From positions 35,553,345-35,617,344 of the forward strand of contig NC_058190.1 in NCBI RefSeq assembly GCF_907165205.1: 64,000 nt of DNA, written 5' to 3'. The stretch is from Coccinella septempunctata. Its lineage: Eukaryota; Arthropoda; Insecta; Coleoptera; Coccinellidae. Below are positions 36,165-46,440 of this stretch, piece by piece. Position numbers and translations under genes: made by a program. Within the stretch, counting starts at the first letter, position 1. Each line of letters begins with the position of its first letter. The notes below the pieces were generated by a model. It was not told the DNA's origin and made no database searches. It saw nothing but the letters and a program-made list of their open reading frames with translations.

Positions 36165-37073
36165 ATACATCCTTCTGCTCTATTCAGTTTCCTTTGAGAA
36201 AACACCGAGTTTGTCAAATGACATTTGGGCTGCGAAATTGACCAACCAATTAGTGACACAAAGGGTAACAAGAGTTGCCAGAATTTTTCTGTCATCTTGT
36301 GAGAAAAGTCTGATTACTCCTACAATTTCAAAGTTATAAAACAGGAAGTTCGATATGCACATACCGCACAAGAACAAGAATAAAAGTCTCAAGCCAAATT
36401 GCAGTACTTTCTGACATGATGCAATTATTATTTGAGTGCACCCCAGAGCGGTTTATATCCAAGTTGACTCAAAAATTGCCTGACCAGACATGATAAAATG
36501 ATCCAATTAAGGCAGGACTCCACTCGGGCTCCGTATCGCTAAATGAAAGGGCATTACAGCGTTAAATCTGCGAATTTATTCCACTACGTTTACACTGTCA
36601 AAGGTCATTTTTATCCTCATGTCTCACGAGGTATGAAGCATGATTTATCGGAAAATCCTAACGTTGGAATATTTATTGTTCACTGCAACTCTTTTGATAG
36701 CGTTTCAGTTTTTAAAATTCATATTCTCTTGGATGCCTTCCAGTTGAGATCAAAATATCAAGGTAATAATCTCTAAAAACAATGTGTCTCTTCTGTTACT
36801 TCTTCTCGTGGTAATAAATTGAAGATAAATGATTCACGCAGTTATACGGGGTGTTTCATTGGGAAACGGAAATACTTAACAGGTGGCACCGGAGTGGTTC
36901 TGGAGATACCATATTTATTGGCTCTTACTGTCTTCGTAACCGAAATACAGGATGTTTTATGACTTTTGCTCGTTCCTTCCTGAGGCCATATCAGACGAAC
37001 CACCCGGTATATTTTCTTTATATTTGGCAAACGTGTTTTTTATTCAAAGCCCAAATGTATCATGCAATCATTG
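36165..37073. other. No gene recognised; weak MITE-like ends
   Basis: A segment from about 36845 (TACGGGGTGTTTCATTGG) to about 37012 (CCACCCGGTA) resembles a degraded member of the TACAGGGTG group. No exon is supported in the rest. Confidence 0.35.
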
Positions 37074-38532
37074 TTGGGGAGTCGAAGAGGGAAATTCGGG
37101 ATTTATTCAAGGGTGTCAGATGAATATAAGGGGACATACCTTGAACCCTGTAGAGTACCTCTACCAAAAATTAGACCTGTATATGGGGGAATTGTCTAGG
37201 ACAGCCTGTCAGAATAGTAAAAAAAACGATCATTGTACATACTTGAGCGTGTCAGATTAAGATATATGTGGTTAATTAAATGTTGAAAAGTATATATTCT
37301 CTTAATCTGACAAAGTAAGCGTGACGAGAATGTTTTTTGCCAAAGTTGCAAAAAAAACATCACGTGTACATTTTCGAGCGCGGTGGCGTTTTTTCTTATT
37401 TTGAAGCTAATTATTCAAGAATAACGAAAAAAATATAATCTGAAAGTTTTAGCAAGCCGAAACAATAAAAATTCGCCATAAAGGTCACAAAAATCAGTTT
37501 TTTTGAATTATCTCCTCCCATGGGTTTCAAATCTTTTTCTCATTCATTATAAAAGTTGTAGAGCATAACATTTTCTACAAATTTTGTCCCAAGCAATTTT
37601 TTCTATGTTCAAACGTTTTTCATATATGGCGATAAATGCGAGGTTTTGGCGTTTTGCTGAAGCAAAAATTCACTCGCTGGAAAATAGTACATTGTTAGGT
37701 TCAGTCAGAGACTAATTTCGAAATTGTCATCATAGAAATACCTTGTCATTTCGACAATTGGATGAATGTAGGTTAGACTGGGATTCTACTTTGACCTTGC
37801 CCTTTCGCATGTGTGGCTAAGCTCCTCGCTCTTATCGCTCTTTAACTCGAGAACGGTTAAGAGTATCTGAAATTGCTTCAGACAAAAGTTGTATAGAATT
37901 TTGTTATCTACAACTTTCATAATGAACACAAAAACGAGTAGAGATACAGGTAGGGAAATATTCGAAAAAAAGCATTTTTATCATCTTCAAAGTCTCAGAT
38001 AAAGAAAACCTCCCCTGATTAGTGTCAGATTAATGAGTTAACACGTCTACAACACCGAGATTAACCATCTGTATGAAAATCTGACACGCTCGAGTATGTA
38101 CAAGTAACGATTTTTTTTTACAATTTCAAGGGACCGCTGTGACCTTGCGTCACGCCCAAATTGTCAGTCCCTTGAAAAGTAGCTTCCTTTGGGTTCAATT
38201 AACATATTCTCCAAAAATCTGACAAGCTGGAATTTTTTTTTTACCATTTTCAACGCTTCCTTACGGCCAGTCCCACCGCGAAAACTGTCAGATAAGCATG
38301 AATTCATTATCAGAGACACGTAGAGCATATACAGTATCTTAATCTGACACGGTCGAATAAGTACACCTGACGTTTTTTTTTTCACATATTGGAGTCCCTG
38401 CAGACGCTTGGCCCACCGCTGAGAGTTCATACATCATAGAACCTTCTTTTCTTTCTACAATCTAATCTTCAAAATCCACTAGGTCTCCACGACGCTCGAG
38501 TAAATCCCGATTTAGCATCGTCGGCTCCCCAA
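37074..38532. mobile_element. Non-coding repeat with TTGGGGAGCC ends, copy 2 (complete)
   Basis: Both ends are present: TTGGGGAGTCGAAGAGG at 37074 and, inverted, GGCTCCCCAA ending at 38532. The terminal similarity extends over about 45 bp, including AATTCGGGATTTA and AAATCGGGATTTA. The motif GAGCGTGTCAGATTAA recurs in both orientations (37244, 37309, 38025, 38080, 38338). No open frame is credible, so it is a non-autonomous DNA transposon of unknown superfamily. Confidence 0.75.
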
Positions 38533-40012
38533 CTATATATATGTCGAACAGTCTTCTATTTTGCTTCGGCAGATTTGTCTGTATGAGTTTAAACCGGCTA
38601 AGTTAATTTCACTGATGATTCCTTCAGCCAATTCCACGTAGTCCAAAATGATGCTACCTCACCTAAAACAGAATTTTTTTATTTCACATATCGATTGTTC
38701 ACGTTTGTGTTTCCAAGCAGACACCTTTGTTCCTTCGAAGACTTCATATGCCTCAGTTCAAAACGCGATTTTCCCCTCAAACGGGTCCGCTTAAACCTTC
38801 ACGGAATTTTCTTTGATCTCGCATTTTGTCGCGCCCTAGTTCGAGCGCGAGCGATACGAGACAACGGCCATGTGTGAAATAAGACCTGAGATGTTTTTTA
38901 ATCGCGCCTTTGCGTCCTTTTATGTAAGAGGATTAATTCCTTCAAGAACTGAAGGAGTGTCGGTAAAGAAGATTATGTGCTCGGATGGAGTGCGTGTCAG
39001 GGTATGTTAACGGAGCGACGCGACGTGAGTGGGATCACGTGAGTGGCGTTTCTTGATTCGCTTGTGAAGATAGCTCTGGTCGATATTCCGTTAGATTCAT
39101 GAATTTATTCATCTGACGTTTATTGAAATAACACAATATACGGCGAAAAGATGGTTGGGAATTAATCAAGCGAGAAACAGGAAACAAAATGAATTCTCGT
39201 CACAGAGGAGGAAATATAACAGCTGATGAAGTGAATGTGAGCTTCGCGTCAGTCTGCAAAAAAAAGCTGAAAAGGTGAAACCAAATTTCAAGTCCACTAG
39301 TAGTTGCTTACTGGGAAATAGGTTTAAGAGGGGTCTACACCGTTTCAGTGGTCAGTTTAGAAAAAAAAGAGTATCTCACGTCAGAAACCACTAATTTACA
39401 TGGGGTTTGTAAGAACAAATATTCATTCATGCTATGAACTTTCCAAGGTGAAATTATCTCTTCTATGAATTTCCACATGAAGAAATTTCTTGAAAAGTCT
39501 TGCCATTAGCTACAATTCCCAACCTGGTGAAATTGAAAAATGACGTTCGTTAAGTGCTGCCATCTTTTCGACGAAAGTGGAAACTATTGTAAGTTCTACT
39601 TATCGTTCAAGTGCTCTGGCAACATTCTGGTAGTATTTCCTTTACGCCTTATACGGATGGAGAGAAAGTCCCGTGGTATAAACTCTCCTTCTAAGATCTA
39701 TTTTATGCCCCCCATCAGAGCTGTTTTCCACAGATTACAAGCTTCAGTTTTGGCACCCACCCTCTCAATTTCGAATTAAGGGCAAACAGGCTGTCATTTT
39801 TTGTGCAGGGTACCAACACCCCGAACGGACAAACATAAAAAATAAAATGGGTTTTACATGACATGCACCTAATAAAAAATAATAAAGCACTTCCTACAGT
39901 CCCATCTGTCTACATATTTGAAAGTTGATGTTTAAGGAATATTGATTTTGTAAAGTATTTTGTGGAAGCTGTAGTTTGAATTAATCTAATTCAAAATTAA
40001 CATCCATCAAGT
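38533..40012. other. Mostly unrecognised sequence
   Basis: Contains the CpG-rich patch described separately. Frames at 38695-38877 and 39540-39779 have no domain. Confidence 0.4.
38760..39080. promoter_or_regulatory. CpG-rich patch, candidate promoter or first exon
   Basis: Unusually CpG-rich for this window: TCGCGCCCTAGTTCGAGCGC near 38828, CGAGCGATACGAGACAACGG just after, and GGAGCGACGCGACGTGAGTG at 39013. An E-box CACGTG at 39037 and two GTGAGTGG splice-donor-like sites follow. No open reading frame with a domain is attached. It could be the 5' end of a gene whose coding exons lie outside or are too short to recognise. Confidence 0.3.
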
Positions 40013-41249
40013 CATTCATTTATTGCTGTATCCCGTTACCGGGAATAAAACTACAATAGGAATAAAAAAAAAACGATGTAGACTTATAATTTCTTAGGGC
40101 TAATTGCGACTGTGTGCCCTCCTGTGACTGAAGAGACCCAACCGTGACCTACAGATCCTTCCATACTCCGGGCATGGATAGTCACCAGCCAGATCTGGCT
40201 GCCGCTGTATCCATCTCGAGTCTCCATAATAACTGTGTACCATAGAACTCTACTGTGACCTGTCTAACGCTAGTTGTTCCCAGTTATGATTGGCATCAAC
40301 TGATTTTAGGGATTGATGTAGTATATCCTTAAAGCGCTTATTCTGGCCTCCTGGTTTCCGGGCTCTCTTCTGTGAATTCTCCATACAGAGCTATTTTGGG
40401 GAGTCTTGTGTCTTGCATCCTCAGGATGTGGGCGCTCCATCTGAATAGGGCCCTCGTTAGTCTCAATTGTTGTACAACTCGCGCGTTGCAAGACTTCTGC
40501 ACTCGAAATTTTGTGGAACCATCTGATGTGTATTATTTGTCTTAGATGACGTTGTTGCATTGGTTCAAGCTGTTTAATATGTCACCTGTAGGGCGTCCAG
40601 CTTTAGCTTCCGTAAAGAAGCGTTGGGAGGACTACTGCTTTGTTAACAGCTGTCTTGGTCTTCAGATTGAGTTCGTGATTTAGAAAGACTCTGAAATTTA
40701 GCTTCCAGAATGCCCGTGATGCCGAATTGATACGGTTGTGTATTTCCGTGTCTAGGTTAGCCCTAGTATTTATGAAGCTTCCCAAGTATTTGAACTGCTC
40801 GACCTGTTCTAGGGTTTCATTCTCCAGGCTGATATGTGTTTGAAGGCTTTCTGGCGGACTAACCAGGATTTTGGTTTTGTCGATATTGAGTCTAAGGCCT
40901 AAAGCTTCGTATATATGTTTATAGGTGTCCAGCATTATCTGCAGATCCTCTGGGATGCTAGCGATAAGTGCGCAGTCGTCTGCATATTGAAGTTCCGTGA
41001 TAACCATAGAACGGGTTTTTGCTCTGTGGCGCCTCAGGTTAAATAGGCGTCCATCAAATCTGAATCTTATTCCAGCACCTCTTACAGGCATACTCATGTC
41101 AGCAATTATGAGACAGCTATGGCGAAAATATTGAACAGTGAAGGCCTCGGTAAAGACGCTAACACGCAGCCTTGTTTTATTCCAGAGTTGGTTAAGAAAT
41201 GGTCGGTTATAGAGCCATTATGCTGTATTCTAGCGGTGTTGTTGGTATG
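40013..41249 (-). mobile_element. RTE-like retrotransposon, 3' part, split by a LINE
   Basis: Minus-strand 3' half of an older retrotransposon. Its 5' half lies at 45941-46440 on the same strand, and the reading is collinear across the inserted LINE. The 3' end near 40013 has an ATTC/ATTT-rich tail, as in the short relative at 50429-50670. Confidence 0.8.
40131..41240 (-). pseudogene. RTE-like reverse transcriptase, C-terminal half
   Basis: Reading 5' to 3' on the minus strand, with frameshifts: SITDHFLTNSGIKQGCVLA, then GIRFRFDGRLFNLRRHRAKT, the catalytic YADDCALIA box, NIDKTKILVSPPE and FKYLGSFINTRANLD. Further on come LPTLLYGS, MQQRHLRQIIHIRW and a C-terminal C-x2-C..H-x3-H-like finger (CPECGRICRSRLGLFSHRRA). 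The longest intact piece is 40603-41097. This order fits RTE-like elements; exact clade is uncertain. Internal stops and the insertion upstream abolish function. Confidence 0.75.
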
Positions 41250-41355
41250 AATTCAATTCAATTCAATTCAATTCAATGCTTCTTTATTTCAAATTAAATT
41301 ACATTTTTATACAATAAAAACAAATATGAAATGAAATGACGTCAAAATTAATATT

Positions 41356-44286
41356 CTATCTGTTTCCATCAGTTTTATAACTCATATACTCTTCTATACT
41401 GTAGGGTTCAAGATTTATTAAGAACTGCTTCAACATCTGCCTAAATTGTTTTTCGACTGTGGCATTCTTGATCTTGTCATCCAGCTTATTGAAGAGTTTA
41501 ATACCCATGTAGTACGGGCTTTTTTCATAGAGTGTCAAGCGATGGATAGGGTATAAAATGTCGTCCTTACGCGTATTGTAGCAATGATTTGACCGAGGAA
41601 ATACTTGACTATTCTTATATACGAAAACAAGGATTTCAAATATATACAATGCATACATTGTGAGCATTCTCTTCGATCTAAAGACTCCTCTACATGATTG
41701 TAAATAGGACATGTTGAATATAACTCTTATGACACGTTTCTGCGTAACAAAAATATCTTGCATGGCAGAACTAGATCCCCAAAACATTATACCATATCGG
41801 GCTCTTCCTTGGAAATTAGCAAAATACAGTGTTCTCCTGGCCGTGTCATTAAGATATTTTGACACAATTCTTATGCAATAGCAGATGTTGTTCAGTTTCT
41901 TATTCAGGGAATCGATTTGATGAGACCAGTCCAACTGCTCATCCACATAAATACCTAGGAACTTCGAGACACTTTTTATTTCGAGCTGTGTATTTTCAAC
42001 GGTAATCATTTCAGGTATTTCTATTTTGTTCTGCTTAGTCCTAAAGATAACGACAGTTGTTTTATCCTTGTTGATACATAATTTATTTTTCCTGAACCAC
42101 TCCACCAAGGCACCGAAAACGAAATCAGTTTTTTCAACAAGGCATCGAATATTTGGTCCTTGCACTGCCACACTGGTGTCATCTGCGAACTGTGTTAAGC
42201 TGGAATCTTGTTGGTCTATCACAGGATCCATGAATCGAGTCAAGCTGTTCAAATGGTCCATTATAAGGCTCAAGTCATTCACATATATGAGAAACAAGAG
42301 TGCACCCAATATGCTGCCTTGAACAACTCCAACCATGTTCTCAAGAATGTCTGATTTAGTCATTGTACCTCCTTGCAGGATAACCACTCTTTGGGTCCTA
42401 TTTTTCAAATATGATTCAAACCATTTTAATGCCCATCCTCTTATTCCATATTTTTCGAGTTTCTTTAGGAGAATGTTCCTGTCTAAACAATCAAAGGCCT
42501 TCGACAAGTCCAAGAATATGCCCATGCCTATACTGCCCTTCTCTAAATATTTCAGGATTGCTTGTGTGAGCTGAAAAATAGCACTTTGTGTTGATTTGTT
42601 AGTCAGGTAACCATGTTGACTTTCGGTAATTATGTTGCATTCTGTTAGGAATTTGGTCACTCTAACATACACCACTTGTTCGAATAGCTTTGAGAACCCC
42701 GAGAGTAAGCCTATTGGTCTATAATTATCGAAGCAGTTTTTATCCCCTTTGCCTTTGTACACTGGCCGAATTGCTGCTAGCTTTAGAGTGTCTGGAAATA
42801 TTCCTTCTTTGAGAGAGTTATTCACGATGTGACAAAAAATCTCAGTAATTGCTGGCAATATTTCACGAATAAGAGAAGTTGGGATTTCATCTTCACCTGA
42901 ACTATGCTTGTTTTTTAACTTTTTATTCAGTGCTATTAGTTCTTCTTCTGTAACTGGCTCCAATACTATTGATCTATCGTTTTCGAATTTGAAAGTATAT
43001 TCTTTTCCTTCTTCACTAGTTTTCATCAAGTCTGGGATAATGTCGATTAGATATTTATTGTAGGCATTTGCTACCTCATTTGTATTTCCATCGATAAAGC
43101 ATTCACTTGATTTTTTCGTCTTGCCAGTAATTTCCTTGTAAATAGTCCACATACACTTATTCTTATCGTCAGAGTTATTTATTCTATTTTCATAATTTTC
43201 CGATCTGGCCCTTACTAATAATTTTTCATATTCTTTTTTTTCTGCACAATACAAATCTTTATAATGTCCATTTAATTGTTTCAAAAATAGGAGATTATCT
43301 AATTTAATTTTCTTCTGTTGGATCGCTTCATTTGTCTCATATAGTTTTTGCCTAGATTTATAGCCTTGATTGAATAATTTTTTCGGGAATTTTTGATTAA
43401 ATATAGTCATAAAGATTTTCATGAAAATATGCCATTGTTTATTCACATTCTCATTATCTACCTCGTAAATTTCATTCCAGTTTTGTTCTTTTAAGTCATC
43501 AAAGAATTCATTTTTACTCATCACATCAAAAAATCTTTTATAATAAGGGGAATTCCTTGTCTGTAAATCTAAACTGAGTACAATTTTTTGAGCTGTATGG
43601 TCTGAAATTGTCGTAAACAATACTGAACTTGAGATGCACTGATCAGGTAAATTTGTAAAAATGTTATCGATACATGATTTTGAGGTAGGTGTTATTCTGG
43701 TGTTTTCAAAAATTGAAGGATACAAATTGAAAGACGCTAATACAGCCAGAAGTTGTGATCCAAAATTATTATGTTCGAGCAGCTCAACGTTAAAATCTCC
43801 CAATACAAATACCTTCTTGTTCTCTGATATGATCATATGCAGTATCAGCTCTAGCTTCCCGAGGAAAATTTTGAAATCTCCCTTAGGGGGTCTGTATATT
43901 GATATTATAATAATATTTTCTTTCTTGAGTTTACATTCAATACTAGCGCATTCAAATATGCTCTCCGATGAAAGCATTTCAATTTTTTTTCTTTTTTTAT
44001 ATTCCAATTTTTCAGACAAATATATAGCTGTACCCCCATAACCATTCCTCCTACAAAAGCTAGCAGCTAGTTTGAAGTTTTCAACATTGAAACATTTCAA
44101 TTGTTCTTGTGTTTTCCAATGTTCTGAGATACATAGACATTTACAATCATCGTTACTTTCTAGTAGAGCATTTACTAAGTCTATACTATTACCCACGGAT
44201 TGTACATTTTGGTGTATAATACTAAAGTTTCCACAGTTGTCACTTACTTGATTTTGTTTAGTTGTCCCTGGATTCGATTCTTTCAT
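41356..44286 (-). CDS. LINE ORF2: AP endonuclease and reverse transcriptase
   Basis: A 976-residue protein that would nick target DNA and reverse-transcribe the element's RNA at the nick. The N-terminal APE domain (about residues 20-245) shows IIHQNVQS, CISEHW, SIYRPPKGDF, LGDFNVELL, and ISDHT: the Asn, Glu, Arg, Asp-x-Asn and Ser-Asp-His positions of the family are all present. The RT domain (about 455-740) has IRPVYKGKGDKNCFDNYRPI, FLDLSKAFDCL, GVVQGSILGALLFLIYVND and the catalytic FADD. The loop before FADD is long (about 30 residues). The C-terminal part carries YNTRKDD and GIKLFNKLDD. There is no RNase H domain. Its ATG overlaps the ORF1 stop (ATGA), implying translation by reinitiation or a similar coupling mechanism. 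Frame fully open. Confidence 0.92.
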   Translation of the reverse strand: MKESNPGTTKQNQVSDNCGNFSIIHQNVQSVGNSIDLVNALLESNDDCKCLCISEHWKTQEQLKCFNVENFKLAASFCRRNGYGGTAIYLSEKLEYKKRKKIEMLSSESIFECASIECKLKKENIIIISIYRPPKGDFKIFLGKLELILHMIISENKKVFVLGDFNVELLEHNNFGSQLLAVLASFNLYPSIFENTRITPTSKSCIDNIFTNLPDQCISSSVLFTTISDHTAQKIVLSLDLQTRNSPYYKRFFDVMSKNEFFDDLKEQNWNEIYEVDNENVNKQWHIFMKIFMTIFNQKFPKKLFNQGYKSRQKLYETNEAIQQKKIKLDNLLFLKQLNGHYKDLYCAEKKEYEKLLVRARSENYENRINNSDDKNKCMWTIYKEITGKTKKSSECFIDGNTNEVANAYNKYLIDIIPDLMKTSEEGKEYTFKFENDRSIVLEPVTEEELIALNKKLKNKHSSGEDEIPTSLIREILPAITEIFCHIVNNSLKEGIFPDTLKLAAIRPVYKGKGDKNCFDNYRPIGLLSGFSKLFEQVVYVRVTKFLTECNIITESQHGYLTNKSTQSAIFQLTQAILKYLEKGSIGMGIFLDLSKAFDCLDRNILLKKLEKYGIRGWALKWFESYLKNRTQRVVILQGGTMTKSDILENMVGVVQGSILGALLFLIYVNDLSLIMDHLNSLTRFMDPVIDQQDSSLTQFADDTSVAVQGPNIRCLVEKTDFVFGALVEWFRKNKLCINKDKTTVVIFRTKQNKIEIPEMITVENTQLEIKSVSKFLGIYVDEQLDWSHQIDSLNKKLNNICYCIRIVSKYLNDTARRTLYFANFQGRARYGIMFWGSSSAMQDIFVTQKRVIRVIFNMSYLQSCRGVFRSKRMLTMYALYIFEILVFVYKNSQVFPRSNHCYNTRKDDILYPIHRLTLYEKSPYYMGIKLFNKLDDKIKNATVEKQFRQMLKQFLINLEPYSIEEYMSYKTDGNR

Positions 44287-45818
44287 AAAAAATCAGTTTG
44301 CTCATCACCATCACCATTGAAGTTGATATATTGGCGTTGCTTTTCCCTTCTTTGTATATAGGCTGGACATTTCTGATCTCTTGCAGAGTGTCTCCTATCC
44401 TTAATACCCAAACGTTTGCAATTTGGACAGTTTAATGGATCTTTATTGGTGCACTCCTTCGATTCATGTCTACCACTACATTTGTGACAGCATGGCTCTG
44501 CTCGACAATGTTTGGCTATATGCCCGAAGTTACTACATCTAAAACACATTGCTATATCCACAAATTCTTGAACATACAATTTAGTGAGGTCAAAGTGTAA
44601 CGATTCGTTTTTAATCAGCCATTTAAAAACCTGCGGAGATGTTTCAAATATCCAGTTTTCTTTCATATTATTCCTACATACCTTTTTTGCGATGAATTTG
44701 AGGCTATTTTCCACCTGTGGGCCAAAAATTTCTGTCATCTGCGGATTATCTTCTATCAACTCCTTCCTGAAGATATCTTCTTGATAGCCTTTCTTGATTC
44801 CCGTTATCATAATCATTGGATCCTTGTTTTGTATGTTCTTTGTCTGAAGACTGCCTTGTTTTTTCAAAATTTCCTGAATCCGTTTTTGTTGCTCGTCATT
44901 ATAGCATTCAAATATTACTCCTCCTTTCTGCAAGTGTCTAATATTTTTTAGAGTTTCATTTTTGCCCAATTCTTTAAATTTTAGCTTGACATTTTTTACG
45001 ATGTCGCAAGTTTCTTCTCTATTATTTGAATTTATCAATATTTCATATTTATTTTCCTTTTCCGGAGTTTTCCATTTTTGCGTTTTAGTTGTTTCCGTAT
45101 TTTTCCTTGTAGTGAGTATCGAACTGTAAGTCTTGATTTGTGAATGATTTTCCTGGTATACTTCTCTGTCAATCTCTGTATCTCTATTAATTTCGTCGGG
45201 CTTGAGGATATTACTTTTAGGATGATTTTCTTTGCGGTTTTCTGTTTCGAGTTTTCCAAATCTATAAACAAGTTTAGTCACTTTTTCGTGGAGTTTGAAA
45301 ACTGCCTTCCTTAATTGTTCTTGATCCGTCTTTTCAAGTTTTTCTTTCTCCGAAAAATCATTTAGATTTCTTAGCGCATCAAGTATAGTCTCTATTATAT
45401 TCTCCGTATTTTCCGAATCTCTACTGACTAATGGTAGGTTCATATCTATTTTTCCTATGGATGGTCCAGATATTGCTATGTGTCCATCTCCTGTTCTCTT
45501 GACTTCAGGTGGAGTACGCATTACGGTCTTCTTTGGTGTGAAAACTTCGTTATATTCATCCTGTTGTTGTTCCTTTAAGTTTTGAACCTGCCCTCGTACA
45601 TTATGTTCATTGATAACTTCTTCATTCATAATATCGCTCACGTTATCAGAGGTGGTTCCAGCTGTTTTCACTTCCTTCGAGATAATGGTGTTGTTTACCT
45701 CCGGGAGAACTGAATCGGTTCTAGATTTCCCTGACAAATTCCTAGTTATTGGACCACTATTTGCCTTTATTTGTTTCTTCCTTGCGTTAATCTTTTCGTT
45801 CTCGTTTTTCTCCGACAT
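44283..45818 (-). CDS. LINE ORF1: gag-like nucleic-acid-binding protein
   Basis: A 511-residue protein expected to package the element's RNA. The N-terminal 240 residues are charged, rich in Lys, Glu and Asn, and probably mostly disordered or coiled coil. A central region (about 265-400) corresponds to the RNA-binding part of Jockey-type ORF1 proteins, including LKNIRHLQKGGVIFECYN. The C-terminus has three zinc knuckles: CFRCSNFGHIAKHC, CHKCSGRHESKEC and CPNCKRLGIKDRRHSARDQKC (the last is longer than usual). The start at 45818 follows an in-frame upstream stop-containing leader. The stop overlaps the ORF2 start by ATGA. The frame is intact, unlike almost every other mobile-element gene in this window. 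Confidence 0.9.
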   Translation of the reverse strand: MSEKNENEKINARKKQIKANSGPITRNLSGKSRTDSVLPEVNNTIISKEVKTAGTTSDNVSDIMNEEVINEHNVRGQVQNLKEQQQDEYNEVFTPKKTVMRTPPEVKRTGDGHIAISGPSIGKIDMNLPLVSRDSENTENIIETILDALRNLNDFSEKEKLEKTDQEQLRKAVFKLHEKVTKLVYRFGKLETENRKENHPKSNILKPDEINRDTEIDREVYQENHSQIKTYSSILTTRKNTETTKTQKWKTPEKENKYEILINSNNREETCDIVKNVKLKFKELGKNETLKNIRHLQKGGVIFECYNDEQQKRIQEILKKQGSLQTKNIQNKDPMIMITGIKKGYQEDIFRKELIEDNPQMTEIFGPQVENSLKFIAKKVCRNNMKENWIFETSPQVFKWLIKNESLHFDLTKLYVQEFVDIAMCFRCSNFGHIAKHCRAEPCCHKCSGRHESKECTNKDPLNCPNCKRLGIKDRRHSARDQKCPAYIQRREKQRQYINFNGDGDEQTDFL

Positions 45819-45940
45819 AATATAAAATTATTCCGAATTTTCTTAAACAAAATACACTGTTATAAACTCGAATCTTCGGGATCGAACGAGTACGGTGTGC
45901 ATTCGGTTCGCACTCGGTTGGCGGTTGGCTTTTACACACT

Positions 45941-46440
45941 GCTAAGAATTTTTCGGGTAATCCAAGGCGTCCCAGGATTTTCCATAGCGCTCTCCGATGC
46001 ACCGAGACGAAGGCCTTACTTAAATCGATGTAGGCTGTATAGCTGCTTTATTGTTGTTTACGGGCCTTCTCTTGCAGCTGTCGCAGTGTAAATTACCTCC
46101 ACTGTACCTCGCTTTGGTCGAAAGCAGCACTGGGATTCAGGTAATAGCTTTTCTAAGAGTGGAATCAGACGATTAGCCATAATCTTCGAGAGGATTTTAC
46201 CGGCCACACTAAGCAACGATATGCCCCTGTAATTGTTGCAATTTGACGTATCGCCTTTGTTCTTATAGAGGTTGACAACTAAAGCATCTCTGAAGTCTTG
46301 TGGCACATCTCCTTGTTCCCAGATCTTGCGTAATACTGTTAGGAGACTATTGTTAATGTCTTCATCCACGGCTTAGAAAATCTCCGCTGGAACGCCGTCT
46401 TGATCAGGTGACTCATCATCAAGTAGAATCCGACTGTATC
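45941..46440 (-). pseudogene. RTE-like reverse transcriptase, N-terminal half
   Basis: Minus strand, from about 46410: DGVPAEIF, then an in-frame stop, then VDEDINNSLLTVLRKIWEQG, FRDALVVNLYKNKGDTSNCN, NYRGISLLSVAGKILSKIMA and LLPESQCCFRPKRGT. In another frame near 46040 it continues YTAYIDLSKAFVSVHRRALW and LGLPEKFLAV. There the reading stops at the LINE insertion and resumes at 41249. The usual FDTV after SKAF is changed to FVSV, removing the first catalytic Asp. 5'-truncated at about 46440, so no endonuclease is present. Confidence 0.8.

Larger units (their letters stand above)
41250..45940 (-). mobile_element. Full-length LINE, Jockey/CR1 superfamily, nested
   Basis: A two-ORF non-LTR retrotransposon on the minus strand: 5' leader about 45819-45940, ORF1, ORF2, a short 3' region with AATAAAG, and a tail of five ATTCA/TTGAA units at 41251-41275. 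It is inserted in the RT domain of an RTE-like element in the same orientation. Both ORFs are uninterrupted, so the insertion is recent and may still be competent. No clear target duplication could be matched. The 5' boundary is placed where the host element's reading stops. Confidence 0.88.

Noticed and set aside
42026..44041. Plus-strand open frames across the LINE ORF2
   Set aside because: They are antisense to a well-supported APE/RT protein and show no domain of their own.
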